From NCBI RefSeq assembly GCF_036636695.1, contig NZ_JAVWNW010000010.1: 64,000 nt of DNA. The stretch is one strand, 5' to 3'. Of this stretch, positions 1 to 9,490 are shown piece by piece. This DNA is from Anaerorhabdus sp036636695. Its GTDB lineage: Bacteria; Bacillota_I; Bacilli_A; Erysipelotrichales; Erysipelotrichaceae. Position numbers and translations under genes: made by a program. Numbering within the stretch: position 1 is the first letter of the stretch; the number at the start of each line of letters is the position of its first letter. Under the pieces are notes generated by a model. The model worked only from the letters and a program-made list of their open reading frames with translations, ran no database searches and was not told the origin of the DNA.

Positions 1-47
1 GACTGAAAATCCATGTGTCGCCGGTTCAATCCCGGCTGGGACCACCA
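1..47 (+). tRNA. tRNA-Phe (GAA), 3' part
   Basis: This is the 3' part of a tRNA whose 5' half lies before the window. The seven-base anticodon loop (3-9) contains GAA at 5-7, which reads Phe codons. The variable loop is followed by a T-arm with a GCCGG/CCGGC stem (20-24 and 32-36) around a TTCAATC loop. The acceptor strand runs 37-43, the discriminator is A44, and CCA (45-47) is encoded. An intrinsic terminator follows. tRNA 3' ends are common integration sites, and the next 12 kb look like an accessory island. Confidence 0.88.
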
Positions 48-58
48 TTTGGAAACAT

Positions 59-107
59 AGCCTATTTATAGTTGATTCTTATGGAATTGATTAAAAATAG
101 GCTTTTT
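59..107 (+). terminator. Intrinsic terminator after tRNA-Phe
   Basis: AGCCTATTT (59-67) pairs with AAATAGGCT (95-103), with a T-run directly after. The loop is long (27 nt) but can fold further. It probably ends the tRNA transcript. Confidence 0.65.
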
Positions 108-177
108 CTATGCTTAAAAATCCTGTTTTTAATAGGGCATTCGCTAGTTTCAGGATGATTTATTAATTCTAATAAAA

Positions 178-1412
178 TTGTGTCAAAACACTAAAAACTT
201 GAATAAAAAAACTTTATTCTCATCTGCAAAGACCAACGACTCCAATTATTCATCATTTCGTCCATAATATAAATCTTCCCATTGATTCGGCGTTTTATAG
301 TGTAAGGTACTATGTTTTCTTTTAGAATTATAGAATTCTATGTAAAGTTGGATGTGATTTGTAAGGTCTTTTACAGAACGGTAAGATTTTCTGTAATATT
401 CTTCCTTCTTCAATGTTGCAAAGAATGATTCAGCAACAGAATTATTATATGGATTATATGGTTTGGAGAATGATTGTTGAACCTTAAAGCTTTTAAGCAA
501 TAATCTAAAACGATTTGATGTATACTGTGTTCCACGATCTGAATGAAATATTAGAGCATCCTTTGGATTTCTTGAATTGTATGCTTTTCGAAAAGTTGTG
601 GTGATTAGTTGTGTGGAATGTACTGTAGAAATATGATAAGCAATTACTTTTCTAGAATATAGGTCAATGATTGTACATAGATAATAAAACAAATCTTTAA
701 ACTTTAAATAAGTAACATCACTTACCCAAATTTCATTTGGACGAGTAACTGTAAAATTCATTTGTACTAAATCAGTTTTTTGCTCCTTTAGAATCTTCAA
801 ATACTCTTTTTTGCTTCCACCTCTGTTGCTAGATAGTCCTAATTCTTTCATAAGTAGACTAACTGTTTGGGGTGCTACTTTATAACCTAAATCTTTAAGT
901 TCTTCACGTATTCGATATGCGCCGTAAGTTTGATTGGATTCAGTGAACAGTTTAAATATTTTCTCTTTTAATTCATCATTCCTTTGTTTTTTCTTCATGA
1001 CTTGTTGGGTATTTGAAGATAAATATGCATTAAAGGTATTTCTATTTACCATAAGTGCCTCACACAAAACTCTTATACTGTAATTGTCTTTCAATTTCTC
1101 AAGTTCACGTAGCTTGTTAGCCAATGGGGATTGAATTGAACAATCAACTTTTTGCAGTACTTCTATGATTTGTTCAAGCTTTTGTGAATGAGATCTTATT
1201 TTTTGATATTCAGCAACATTTACTCTTTCACCTGCAGTAATGGTTTCTTTATACTTAGAAATCCATAAATATAAGGAACTTTTAGGAATCTTATACTTTT
1301 TACAGATATCCTCTACCGATATTCCTTGTTGATAATAAGATACATACTTCTTTTGTTGTTTCAAACTGTTTTTTTTCATTATTTAACTCTCTTCTAGTGC
1401 TAATTGCACCAA
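178..1412 (-). mobile_element. IS3-family insertion sequence, single-ORF type
   Basis: The element carries one apparently intact transposase on the minus strand. Candidate imperfect terminal repeats lie at about 178-193 and 1395-1412; read inward, both contain GTGnCAA-like and CACTA segments, and each is itself partly palindromic. No convincing target duplication could be identified, so the ends are approximate. It lies between tRNA-Phe and the first defence-like gene. Confidence 0.55.
246..1379 (-). CDS. IS3-family transposase, fused HTH and integrase core
   Basis: This 377-residue protein combines what most IS3 elements split into OrfA and OrfB. Residues 1-45 form a helix-turn-helix domain for binding the element ends. 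A central region (about 135-190) matches the HTH_21 type segment before the catalytic core. The retroviral-type integrase core follows with the DDE triad visible as WVSDVTY, HSDRGTQY and NSVAESFF. It ends with the usual FYNSKRKHSTL motif. Start is the ATG at 1377-1379. No frameshift or internal stop is seen, so the element may still be active. Confidence 0.9.
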   Translation of the reverse strand: MKKNSLKQQKKYVSYYQQGISVEDICKKYKIPKSSLYLWISKYKETITAGERVNVAEYQKIRSHSQKLEQIIEVLQKVDCSIQSPLANKLRELEKLKDNYSIRVLCEALMVNRNTFNAYLSSNTQQVMKKKQRNDELKEKIFKLFTESNQTYGAYRIREELKDLGYKVAPQTVSLLMKELGLSSNRGGSKKEYLKILKEQKTDLVQMNFTVTRPNEIWVSDVTYLKFKDLFYYLCTIIDLYSRKVIAYHISTVHSTQLITTTFRKAYNSRNPKDALIFHSDRGTQYTSNRFRLLLKSFKVQQSFSKPYNPYNNSVAESFFATLKKEEYYRKSYRSVKDLTNHIQLYIEFYNSKRKHSTLHYKTPNQWEDLYYGRNDE

Positions 1413-1541
1413 AATAGAATAAGCATAGAATTCAATAAAAGCAAAATATTTAGATTAATTCAAGTATGGAATAATATTAAGAAGAGTAATTAGTATGATA
1501 CAATTTAAATAACTATACATTATAAATTAAGGAGAATAATT

Positions 1542-3746
1542 ATGAGAATTAAGAAAATGAAAAATGCTTTTGGAATTAAAGATTTAATTAATGAAACAGG
1601 CAATGATGTATTGAGTAATGCAATAATTTACTCATCAAATGGAACTTTCAAATCTTCTTTTGCTTTGTGTTTTGATAAATTATCAAGAGGCTTAGGCAAT
1701 GAAGTAAAGGATAGACTATCATTAGATCCCAACGATGCTAATTTTCAATGTGATATAGAGATAGGCGAGGACATTTTCACAGAAAATGACATGATTAATA
1801 ATGTTATTGTTTATTCAAAAACAATAATGGATAAATGTAATTGGAGTGAAGATAGCAATGTAAATCAAATGATTGTTTCTAGTGAATATCAAAAAGAATT
1901 GAATATTATAACGAAAGAAATAACAGCAATAAAAGAAAATTACACTATTATTATCGAAAACTTAAAATTAGAAAAACTTACCAATGAAATCAATGACGTT
2001 GTTCGATTCAATGATAAAACAACATATAAACAACTTAAAGATAATTTAGACATTTTGAAAAAAACAAAGAAAATTGATATTCCAAAAGGTTTTGATGTCT
2101 CAAAATTTGGACAAAAATCATATTTAGCGATAGATGATCGTGAGTTTTCTAAATGTGCAACTGCAATTATTGAAATCGTTGAAAAAGAACTTAAAAGTAA
2201 TTTTTTTGATGATAAGTTTACGGTAGATGGTTTAAATCGTGTTGTAGAAGTGTTGGAGAATAATAATTTTTTAAGTGAAAAACGAGAAGTAGTTTTTACA
2301 ATTGATGGTGTAAGGATTTCCTTTAACAATATAGAGGATTTCAAGAAATTCATAAATGATAAAATAAATGAAATTTTTGGTAGTAATCCTGATGCAATTG
2401 CTTTAAAGATTAAATTAGAAAAGAATCTTGGAACAACAAAAGAAGCTAGTAAAATTTTGGAACAAATTAAAGATATTGAGTGGCTTAATTTTTATTCTTT
2501 TGGAAGAGCGAAAATATTAAATTCCATGATATGTAGCAGAATTAATGAAGATTTATTAAATGAAGATATTGAAAATCTTGGTAAACTAGAATCAAAAATT
2601 AAAATGCTCAAATCCAAGATTGTTTCGCAAAAAGTAGATTTTGAGAATGCGTTAGAAATACATAGAGAACGCTTTAAGCCACCGTTTAGAATTGAAATTG
2701 CCAATAAAGCTGATTCAATAATAGATGCAATGATACCACAATTTGAGTTCTATCCTAATTCAAAAATAGATTGCAAAAAAGACTATAATCAAACAAGAGA
2801 TATACTCTCATCTGGCGAAAGAAACGCTTTTGATATCATTAACCTAATTGTTAAGTATGAAACTATAACAGATAAATCAAAAGCAATTGTTATTTTGGAT
2901 GACTTAGTAGAAACATTTGACTATAGTAATCGAATTGCATTTATTGAATATATACAAGATATGAAAAAAAATGGTTCAAATATAATTTTATTAACTCACA
3001 ATTTTGATTTTTTCAGAACTTTAAGTAGTAGATTGGGTAATGAATTTGAAAAGTACAGTGCTTACAACACTAATGGTATTGTAACACTATGTAAAAATGA
3101 TGTTTTCTTTTTGAAAAATAGTCAAATTATGATGATTAAAGATTTATCAGAAGGGACATCAGAAAAAAATCTAAATTTTAGAGAATATTTTTTGTCTTCT
3201 TTACCATTTGTTAGAGAGGTATTCGGATTTATTGGTGATTCTAATAGATTTGTCTATTTATTTCACTATAAAGAAGATAAACTTAGTGTTAAAATTGCGG
3301 ATGTAGTGAAAGATATTCAAGACAAAATACCTTCGTTCAAAATCGAATCAAAAGCAAAGTCTTTGGAAACTTGCGAAGAAAAATATTACGATTTTGTTTT
3401 ATCTGTTTGTGATGAAGTAGTGAAAAAAGATATTAAACCATACGATTTATTTAGGAAAATTATATTATCAATTGGTTGTAGAATTAAAGCTGAAAAGTTG
3501 ATGATAAATGAAGATTACTCAAAAATAACTGGAATTACAAGTGATCAAACAAGAAAATTATTTGTAAATGAGAAACATAACTTTAGTGAAAAAGGAAAAC
3601 AATTAGTTGAAAGAGTATTGTTGTCTACGGCAGAATACATACATTTAAATGCTTTCATGTATGAGCCATTAATTGATATTGATCCTACTGAATTAATCAA
3701 TCTGTATAGTGATTTGAATTCTATTGGTGATGATTTCTATGCTTAA
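1542..3746 (+). CDS. SMC/ABC-type ATPase, probable defence protein
   Basis: This 734-residue ATPase has an atypical Walker A (SSNGTFKSS, residues 31-39, K37), an ABC signature (LSSGE, 422-426), a Walker B (IVILDD, about 449-454) and an H-loop (LLTHN, H486). The long charged region between Walker A and signature (about 90-410) looks coiled-coil, as in SMC/Rad50-like proteins. This layout resembles ATPases of RloC/PrrC and Septu type systems. The C-terminal 220 residues are helical, and a segment near 695-710 with an HLN motif may be a HEPN-like or regulatory part, which is a guess. It starts at an ATG behind AAGGAG. A PD-(D/E)XK-like gene follows 59 bp downstream, so the pair probably works together. 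Confidence 0.75.
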   Translation: MRIKKMKNAFGIKDLINETGNDVLSNAIIYSSNGTFKSSFALCFDKLSRGLGNEVKDRLSLDPNDANFQCDIEIGEDIFTENDMINNVIVYSKTIMDKCNWSEDSNVNQMIVSSEYQKELNIITKEITAIKENYTIIIENLKLEKLTNEINDVVRFNDKTTYKQLKDNLDILKKTKKIDIPKGFDVSKFGQKSYLAIDDREFSKCATAIIEIVEKELKSNFFDDKFTVDGLNRVVEVLENNNFLSEKREVVFTIDGVRISFNNIEDFKKFINDKINEIFGSNPDAIALKIKLEKNLGTTKEASKILEQIKDIEWLNFYSFGRAKILNSMICSRINEDLLNEDIENLGKLESKIKMLKSKIVSQKVDFENALEIHRERFKPPFRIEIANKADSIIDAMIPQFEFYPNSKIDCKKDYNQTRDILSSGERNAFDIINLIVKYETITDKSKAIVILDDLVETFDYSNRIAFIEYIQDMKKNGSNIILLTHNFDFFRTLSSRLGNEFEKYSAYNTNGIVTLCKNDVFFLKNSQIMMIKDLSEGTSEKNLNFREYFLSSLPFVREVFGFIGDSNRFVYLFHYKEDKLSVKIADVVKDIQDKIPSFKIESKAKSLETCEEKYYDFVLSVCDEVVKKDIKPYDLFRKIILSIGCRIKAEKLMINEDYSKITGITSDQTRKLFVNEKHNFSEKGKQLVERVLLSTAEYIHLNAFMYEPLIDIDPTELINLYSDLNSIGDDFYA

Positions 3747-3805
3747 TTTAATATTAGATTTTCTTTAAAATACACAAAAATAATTATTTTGGAAGGAGAT
3801 TTTAG

Positions 3806-4468
3806 ATGGAAAGTAATATAATAGAAAATAAAGCAATATTTTATATGGTAAAAGAAGCAGTTGATAAACTATTGATCGTAGATAAGTTTTTACTAGAAAA
3901 ATCGGGACTTGAACGATCAATTGCTTTTAGACTAGGATTATATTTGAACTCTATATTAAGAAGAAAAAAGAATGTGAGTTTAGTGTCCGAAGTTTTTCTT
4001 GAAGATAAGATTAAGCTTGATGTGGATTTGGAGTATTCAAAAAACGGTGAGTCCACAAAGGAAGTATACTTGCATTGTCATAACTACAGATATTGTGGAA
4101 ATTGTTGTTATATATGTACTCAAGATAGTAAAGTTAAAGCGACTATAAACAATAGGAATGAATATTTTGATAATTTACGTTCTTATATTGACAAAATCGA
4201 TAGAAAGAATATGATTCCGGATATTTTGGTACATAAACGAGGCGAAAATAATCATAATTTGATAGCAATAGAAGTTAAATGCAATGATAACGAAAAGTTG
4301 AGAGAAGCAGATTTTGGAAAGCTAACATATTTGACTTGCACAAAAGATGATTGTGAATATAAATATAAGATTGGAATTTTTATAGAATTTTCGAAAGAAG
4401 GTGCAAAGTACTGTATATTTGAAAAAGGGAGGATAGTATGGAATGAATTTAATACAAAACCATACTAG
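3806..4468 (+). CDS. PD-(D/E)XK nuclease-like protein
   Basis: This 220-residue protein has a candidate PD-(D/E)XK active site: D139 in PDILV, then E156 and K158 in AIEVKC, followed by a helical segment. That order fits a restriction-endonuclease fold. A cysteine cluster lies upstream (C91, C97, C100, C101, C104) and could bind a metal or form a small zinc knuckle. I do not recognise a named family. The ATG at 3806 has a strong GGAAGGAG site 7 nt upstream. It follows the ABC-type ATPase and precedes a terminator, so it is probably the nuclease effector of a two-gene defence module. Confidence 0.65.
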   Translation: MESNIIENKAIFYMVKEAVDKLLIVDKFLLEKSGLERSIAFRLGLYLNSILRRKKNVSLVSEVFLEDKIKLDVDLEYSKNGESTKEVYLHCHNYRYCGNCCYICTQDSKVKATINNRNEYFDNLRSYIDKIDRKNMIPDILVHKRGENNHNLIAIEVKCNDNEKLREADFGKLTYLTCTKDDCEYKYKIGIFIEFSKEGAKYCIFEKGRIVWNEFNTKPY

Positions 4469-4528
4469 TTTTGATTTGTTTTATTTTCTATAATATGTAT
4501 TGTTTTATAGAAGATGAACTATTAATGT

Positions 4529-4561
4529 GAATCACTTTATTTGTGGCTAGACTATCCATTT
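4529..4561 (+). repeat. Module-end repeat, copy A
   Basis: This sequence matches copy B at 11580-11615 in 28 of 33 aligned positions, with one 3-nt gap. Shared blocks are GAATCAC, TTTA, GACTA and CCATTT. Both copies directly follow the last gene of a defence-like module and directly precede an intrinsic terminator. The right end also resembles the 3' end of the tRNA-Phe at the window start (GGCT, GAC, CCATTT). It could be an attachment-site remnant or the 3' part of a small RNA. Confidence 0.6.
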
Positions 4562-4571
4562 TGGTTAGTTA

Positions 4572-4603
4572 AACCTGTGTCAAATTAGATACAGGTTTTC
4601 TTT
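4572..4603 (+). terminator. Intrinsic terminator after module 1
   Basis: AACCTGT (4572-4578) pairs with ACAGGTT (4591-4597), followed by a T-rich tract. It lies 10 nt after repeat copy A and ends transcription from the ATPase/nuclease pair. The rest of 4604-4697 shows nothing recognisable. Confidence 0.7.
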
Positions 4604-4757
4604 ATGTTCATGCTGTGATTATTTATTATATGAAGCTAGATCAATCATCCTAATTAAGTACTTTATATTAGTCTGTCAAATTAAATATTCTTTTGATTGG
4701 AAATGTTACAATAAACTGGACACCTAGAAAAGAGAAAAAAGGAGGTCCAGTTTTATT

Positions 4758-5051
4758 ATGGGAGGAAAACTATTTAACAAAGAATATAAGATGGCAGCTA
4801 TAAACTTGGTAAAAGAAGAGAAACTAAAAATATCAGAAGCTGCTAGACAACTGACTTTATCTGAAGGTACGCTATATCGTTGGATACAAGAGTATGAAGA
4901 ATTTGGTGATCAAGCATTTCCTGGTAAAGGAACTGCAATATACCATCAACTGTATAAGCAGAAGGTTCTAGAAAGAGAGAATCTAGTATTGTAGGAAGAA
5001 ATTGACTTATTAAAAAAGTATCGTGCCTTCTTGAAACAAGCAAAGAAATAA
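4758..5051 (+). pseudogene. IS3 OrfA with premature stop
   Basis: The start at 4758 follows a GGAGG site and encodes an HTH_8 type DNA-binding protein of IS3 elements (residues about 8-50). A TAG at 4992-4994 interrupts it. Reading through gives the expected leucine-zipper-like end (EEIDLLKKYRAFLKQAKK) before a TAA at 5049-5051. A single C to T change in a CAG codon would explain the stop. The intact protein would be about 97 residues. Confidence 0.8.
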
Positions 5052-5062
5052 GGTTTGAGTTT

Positions 5063-5897
5063 TTGAAAAAGAACAAACATAAATATGACATCAAGAAGGC
5101 ATGTAAAATACTCAAGATATCTCGTTCTGGATTTTATGAATATTTAAGCAGAAAACCGTCCAGTCGATTTTTAGAAAATGAAGTCTTGATTACTGAAATC
5201 AAAACGATTTTCGAAGAACATAAGGCTCGTTATGGATGTATCAGAATTACGAAAGAACTACAGAACAGAGGCATCATCGTCAATAGAAAACGAGTGTCAA
5301 AGCTTATGGCAAAAGGTGCACGTAAAAATTATCAAAATTACGCTAAGAAAAATAATAATCAAGAAAAAGCTAATCTCTTGAATCAAATATTTCATACAGA
5401 TTCTTTAAACAAAGTATGGGTTGGCGATATTACCTATATTCCTACATCAGAAGGAACTCTATATCTTGCGGTCTTTATTGACTTGTTTTCTAGAAAAGTT
5501 GTAGGTTGGTCTATGAATAAAAGGATGAAGGAGGAGCTCGTTATAGATGCCTATCTGCAAGCCTACGGAAAGGCAAAGCCACCAAAGGGGTTGATTGTAC
5601 ATACAGATCAAGGAAGTCAATATACGGGTGTAGCTTTTAGAAGTATAGTAGAAAACAATGGAGGTAATATATCAAACAGCGGAAAAGGAAATCCATATGA
5701 TAATGCCATCATGGAATCTTTCTATAAGAACATTAAAAAGAGAGCTCATTGATGACGCACATTACGTACATCGTCAACAAGCTCAACAGGAAATATTCAA
5801 GTATATCGGGATTTATTACAACACAAAGCGAATGCATAGCGCATTGAACTTTCAAACTCCATTACAGTTTGAAAAAAACACTACTTCAATAAATTAA
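5063..5897 (+). pseudogene. IS3 OrfB transposase, frameshifted
   Basis: The first frame gives HTH_21 and integrase-core sequence with WVGDITY, HTDQGSQY and the region of the catalytic Glu (NAIMESFY). It runs out of frame near 5729 and would stop at 5752. The next frame continues with the expected C-terminal part (KRELIDDAHY, then YNTKRMHSAL) to 5897. An extra A in the run after TATAAG restores the family pattern FYKTLKREL if removed. The C-terminal helix carrying post-DDE residues is therefore lost from the translated product. Confidence 0.8.
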
Positions 5898-6137
5898 ATT
5901 ATCTTAACTTTGTGTCTATTTTTTCTGGACATTTCCAAATAACGATTTAATTGTTTGTCCAAATTATGGGGTGCACTTCACTTGTTGGGTATACGCAACA
6001 CATGCAGAAACAAATAAAAACAAATGTACTAATGTTTAAGTGTATACTGAAGTAGAAATTTTTAACGAATTACAGATTGAGAATCAAAGTTGCAATATTC
6101 AGAGTAAGTTAATAAAATTATAAAATTGTCCCAAAAG

Positions 6138-6166
6138 TTGAAAAAAATTCCCGAATATGTTATAAT
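6138..6166 (+). promoter_or_regulatory. Sigma-A promoter of the IetAS/CD-NTase operon
   Basis: TTGAAA at 6138-6143 and TATAAT at 6161-6166 are separated by exactly 17 nt. Transcription would start near 6173, giving a leader of under 20 nt before the ribosome binding site GGAGG (6179-6183). The promoter lies outside the decayed IS. The remaining 5938-6137 stretch shows no gene. Confidence 0.8.
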
Positions 6167-6190
6167 ACACTTGACTTTGGAGGATTGTAT

Positions 6191-7231
6191 ATGCAGAAAA
6201 AAAATATATTGAATTTAATCAAATATCATTCAGAAAATAACGAATCAGGATTTAGAACGGAAGCATATGAAATTGCTAAATACTTTGATAAAATTGGTGA
6301 TTACCAATTGGCTGAGTATGTAATGGCACTTATGTCAAATACAAATACATTCGTACCCCAAGCAAGTCAAATGAAGTCAAGTTTTTTTAGAAAGATAGAT
6401 TCGAACAGTTCCTCATTACCTTTACCCCAACAAATTAAAGATGATATTGTTGGTATTATTAATGCAATAGGACATAACGTAGGTGTTAATAAATTTTTAT
6501 TTGAAGGTGCACCAGGCACGGGTAAAACAGAGACAGTAAAGCAAATAGCACGAATTCTTGATAGAGAACTATTCTCAGTTGAATTTGATGTAATAATAGA
6601 TAGCAGACTTGGACAAACCTCGAAAAATATTAGCTCTGTATTTCAAGAAATAAGAGATTTGCCACAACCTGAACGAGCAATCATCCTTTTTGATGAAATA
6701 GATGCATTAGCGCTTGATAGAGTTAATTCGAATGATTTAAGAGAAATGGGCAGAGCGACATCTTCTATATTAAAAGAATTTGATAATTTGGATGAACGTG
6801 TAGTACTAATTGCAACTACTAATATGTTTAAATCATTTGATAAAGCTTTGATTAGAAGATTTGATTCAATAATTAATTTTAATAGATACACAAAAGAAGA
6901 TTTAATCGAAATTTCTAGTATCATGTTGTCAGAACTTCTTGAACGATTTAAATATGCTGGAAGAAATATGAAATTTTTTAAGAAAATTATTTCCCTTATG
7001 GAAGAAATTCCATATCCAGGAGAGCTCAAAAATATGATAAAAACAGCTTTAGCATTTAGTGATCCAAATAACGAATTTGATTATTTAAAGAAATTATTTT
7101 ATACAGTAAAACCTGATTGTAAAAATGCTAGTATTAAAGATTTACAAGAATATGGATTTACTTTAAGAGAAATTGAAATTTTAACTGGGGTATCAAAAAG
7201 CCAGGCATCACGTGAGTTAAAGGAGGACTAA
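6191..7231 (+). CDS. IetA-like AAA+ ATPase
   Basis: This AAA+ ATPase (346 residues) has Walker A GAPGTGKT (106-113), Walker B IILFDEID (164-171), and a sensor-1 like ATTN followed by an arginine-rich RRFD motif typical of classic AAA proteins. The N-terminal 75 residues are helical. The last 40 residues look like a winged or HTH-type tail. I chose ATG 6191, 7 nt after GGAGG, over the in-frame TTG at 6185, which lies too close. It is followed immediately by a subtilisin-like protease gene; this AAA/subtilase pairing is that of ietAS, known from Agrobacterium Ti plasmids as a toxin-antitoxin-like pair and later reported to be antiphage. It probably unfolds or delivers substrate, or restrains the protease; that role is inferred. 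Confidence 0.8.
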   Translation: MQKKNILNLIKYHSENNESGFRTEAYEIAKYFDKIGDYQLAEYVMALMSNTNTFVPQASQMKSSFFRKIDSNSSSLPLPQQIKDDIVGIINAIGHNVGVNKFLFEGAPGTGKTETVKQIARILDRELFSVEFDVIIDSRLGQTSKNISSVFQEIRDLPQPERAIILFDEIDALALDRVNSNDLREMGRATSSILKEFDNLDERVVLIATTNMFKSFDKALIRRFDSIINFNRYTKEDLIEISSIMLSELLERFKYAGRNMKFFKKIISLMEEIPYPGELKNMIKTALAFSDPNNEFDYLKKLFYTVKPDCKNASIKDLQEYGFTLREIEILTGVSKSQASRELKED

Positions 7232-7234
7232 TGA

Positions 7235-9463
7235 GTGAACGAATTATTACAACTAAAAGGAACTTTGCATCAAAAAACAAATAATTCACGACCAGGATCC
7301 CCAAGATTACCGCAAGGAGCAGTTGTTAATGTTAATCATTTAGAAAAATTGAAAAGAGATTTAGAGGAACTAAAACGATTTTGGGATAAAGATAATTATA
7401 TAAACGGTGCATTAATTAGTGTATTCTATATTGATGTCATAGCGAAAAGCAGAAGAATAAGTGCTTATTTTTGTAAAGGCAGCGAAAATTCAAATAATAC
7501 TGTTGTAGGAGCAAGATTTACTGAAGGGGAAGTTAGAAAACATATAATTACTCATTACATTAGCGATGAGCTTTTAATAGAAACTATTAATAAGGTTCAA
7601 ATATGTATAAATGTTCTGATAAGGGAGTTTGATGGCGTAATTACAGCGGATGATATTTTAAATATTGATAAAAGAAAAGTTGATTTTAATGAATATAGTA
7701 TTTCTAAAAGTGCATTCTTGGGGTTTGTGGTAGATTCACATTTTGTGGAGAAGTTTGGAATTTTAGAAAATAAGGAAAACTTAAAGTATCAGTCTATTGT
7801 TACTATTTACAAAACAAAAATTGATACAATCACATTACTTGAAAAATTGGATATTCACATTAACTATACTCAAATATTAGACAAAACAACAATTTTATTA
7901 AAACCTGATGACTTTGATACACTAAAAGAAAAGGCACCCTATCTTATTGCCATGGCTGTAGAAGATATTTCTACGTTAGCCAAAGAAGATTTTATCTTTG
8001 AAAATAATACAGAGATGTTTAGTATTCCTGAACCTAAGAATGAACCTACTATTGGAGTAATTGATACTTATTTTGATGAAAGTGTTTATTTTTCGAATTG
8101 GGTAGATTTCATTCCAAAAGTTTCACAGGATATTGAAATAGTACCAGATGATTATTTACACGGAACTGCTGTTTCATCTATAATTGTTGACGGCAGTAGC
8201 ATAAACCCTGATTTAGATGATGGATGTGGTAGATTTCAAGTCAGACATTTTGGTGTTGCTACAAATAGCGGATTTAGTTCATTTTCAATATTGAAAGCTA
8301 TAGATGAAATAATAAGGGACAATAGAGATATTAAAGTTTGGAATTTATCATTAGGATCTTCACTAGAAATTAATCCTAACTTTATTTCACCGGAAGCTGC
8401 GATACTCGATAAAATTCAATTTGAGAATGATGTGATATTTGTAATAGCTGGAACCAATAAGGATTCTGGAAAATCAGAAAGAATGAGAATTGGTGCTCCA
8501 GCAGATTCAATTAATTCAATTGTTGTAAATTCTGTAAATAGAAAAAAAGAACCTGCTACTTATTCTAGAGAAGGAATTGTATTATCTTTCTTTAACAAGC
8601 CAGATATTAGTTATTTTGGTGGAGATACTGGTGAACTTATTAGAGTTTGTACGCCAACGGGAGAGCAATTAATTTCTGGTACCTCTTTTGCAGCACCTTG
8701 GATTGCAAGGAAAGTTGCTTATCTCATTGAAATATTAGGGTTAAGCCGAGAAGTTGCTAAAGCATTAATAATTGATTCTGCAACAGGATGGTCTATAAAT
8801 CAAGCGAGTTCTTCATTAATTGGTCACGGAGTTGTGCCGCAGAGAATTGAAAACGTTGTGAAAACAGATGATAGCGAAATTAAATTTATAATTTCTGGAA
8901 TATCAGAAAAATATGACACTTATACTCACAATATTCCGGTACCTGTTCATAATGATAAACACCCATTTATTGCAAAAGCTACATTATGTTACTTTCCCAA
9001 TTGCTCTCGTAATCAAGGTGTTGATTACACTAATACCGAACTTGATGTATATTTAGGAAGAGTAAATCAAACTACAATTAAATCAATAAACAAAAATATA
9101 CAAAGTATTGATAATATCCATTATTTGCATGAATCAAGTGCAAGAAAGCTATTTAGAAAATGGGACAATACAAAGCACGTTGTCGAAATACATGAAGATA
9201 ACGCGAAACCAAAAAAAGCATATAATAATGGTTTATGGGGGGTTAGTGTTAAAACGAAGGAAAGATTAGAAAGAAGAGATGGGGAAGGTATTAAATTTGG
9301 ATTAATTGTCACATTAAAAGAACTAAATGGGATTAATAGAATTGAAGAGTTTATACAACAATGTTCATTAAGAGGTTGGTTAGTGAACAAAGTTGATGTT
9401 ATTAATCAGCTTGAAATTTATAATAAGGCACAAGAAATTATTGTTTTTGATGAAGATTTATAA
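7235..9463 (+). CDS. IetS-like subtilisin (S8) serine protease
   Basis: The 742-residue protein has an S8 peptidase core with the full catalytic triad: D277 (GVIDT), H309 (LHGTAV) and S484 (GTSFAAP). The N-terminal 260 residues are conserved in AAA-partnered subtilases, and no signal peptide is visible, so it should act in the cytoplasm. The C-terminal region (about 525-742) is mixed beta and of unknown role. The GTG start at 7235 lies 8 nt after AGGAGG; the ATG at 7231 opens only a 17-codon frame. It is translationally coupled to the ATPase and followed by the DUF6602 and CD-NTase genes. In the ietAS pair the protease is the likely toxic component. Confidence 0.82.
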   Translation: MNELLQLKGTLHQKTNNSRPGSPRLPQGAVVNVNHLEKLKRDLEELKRFWDKDNYINGALISVFYIDVIAKSRRISAYFCKGSENSNNTVVGARFTEGEVRKHIITHYISDELLIETINKVQICINVLIREFDGVITADDILNIDKRKVDFNEYSISKSAFLGFVVDSHFVEKFGILENKENLKYQSIVTIYKTKIDTITLLEKLDIHINYTQILDKTTILLKPDDFDTLKEKAPYLIAMAVEDISTLAKEDFIFENNTEMFSIPEPKNEPTIGVIDTYFDESVYFSNWVDFIPKVSQDIEIVPDDYLHGTAVSSIIVDGSSINPDLDDGCGRFQVRHFGVATNSGFSSFSILKAIDEIIRDNRDIKVWNLSLGSSLEINPNFISPEAAILDKIQFENDVIFVIAGTNKDSGKSERMRIGAPADSINSIVVNSVNRKKEPATYSREGIVLSFFNKPDISYFGGDTGELIRVCTPTGEQLISGTSFAAPWIARKVAYLIEILGLSREVAKALIIDSATGWSINQASSSLIGHGVVPQRIENVVKTDDSEIKFIISGISEKYDTYTHNIPVPVHNDKHPFIAKATLCYFPNCSRNQGVDYTNTELDVYLGRVNQTTIKSINKNIQSIDNIHYLHESSARKLFRKWDNTKHVVEIHEDNAKPKKAYNNGLWGVSVKTKERLERRDGEGIKFGLIVTLKELNGINRIEEFIQQCSLRGWLVNKVDVINQLEIYNKAQEIIVFDEDL

Positions 9464-9490
9464 CTATAAAAAATTCATGAGGAGGCTGAA

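Larger units (their letters stand above)
4698..5937 (+). mobile_element. IS3-family insertion sequence, decayed
   Basis: The element is bounded by imperfect inverted repeats: TGGAAATGT at 4698 and its complement ending at 5937 match perfectly over the outer bases, with about 20 of 27 positions matching overall. It contains OrfA and OrfB reading frames on the plus strand, but OrfA has an in-frame stop and OrfB a frameshift, so it should not transpose by itself. No target duplication is evident. It sits directly upstream of the promoter of the four-gene defence-like operon. Confidence 0.8.

Noticed and set aside
1940..2704. Open frames on the minus strand inside the SMC-like ATPase gene
   Set aside because: They are shadows of an AT-rich coding gene with clear motifs on the plus strand and lack ribosome sites.
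6185..6190. TTG start for the IetA-like ATPase
   Set aside because: It lies 1 nt after the GGAGG site; ATG 6191 has proper spacing of 7 nt.
7231..7284. ATG-initiated short frame overlapping the ATPase stop
   Set aside because: It ends after 17 codons; the protease frame begins at GTG 7235 with the same ribosome site.
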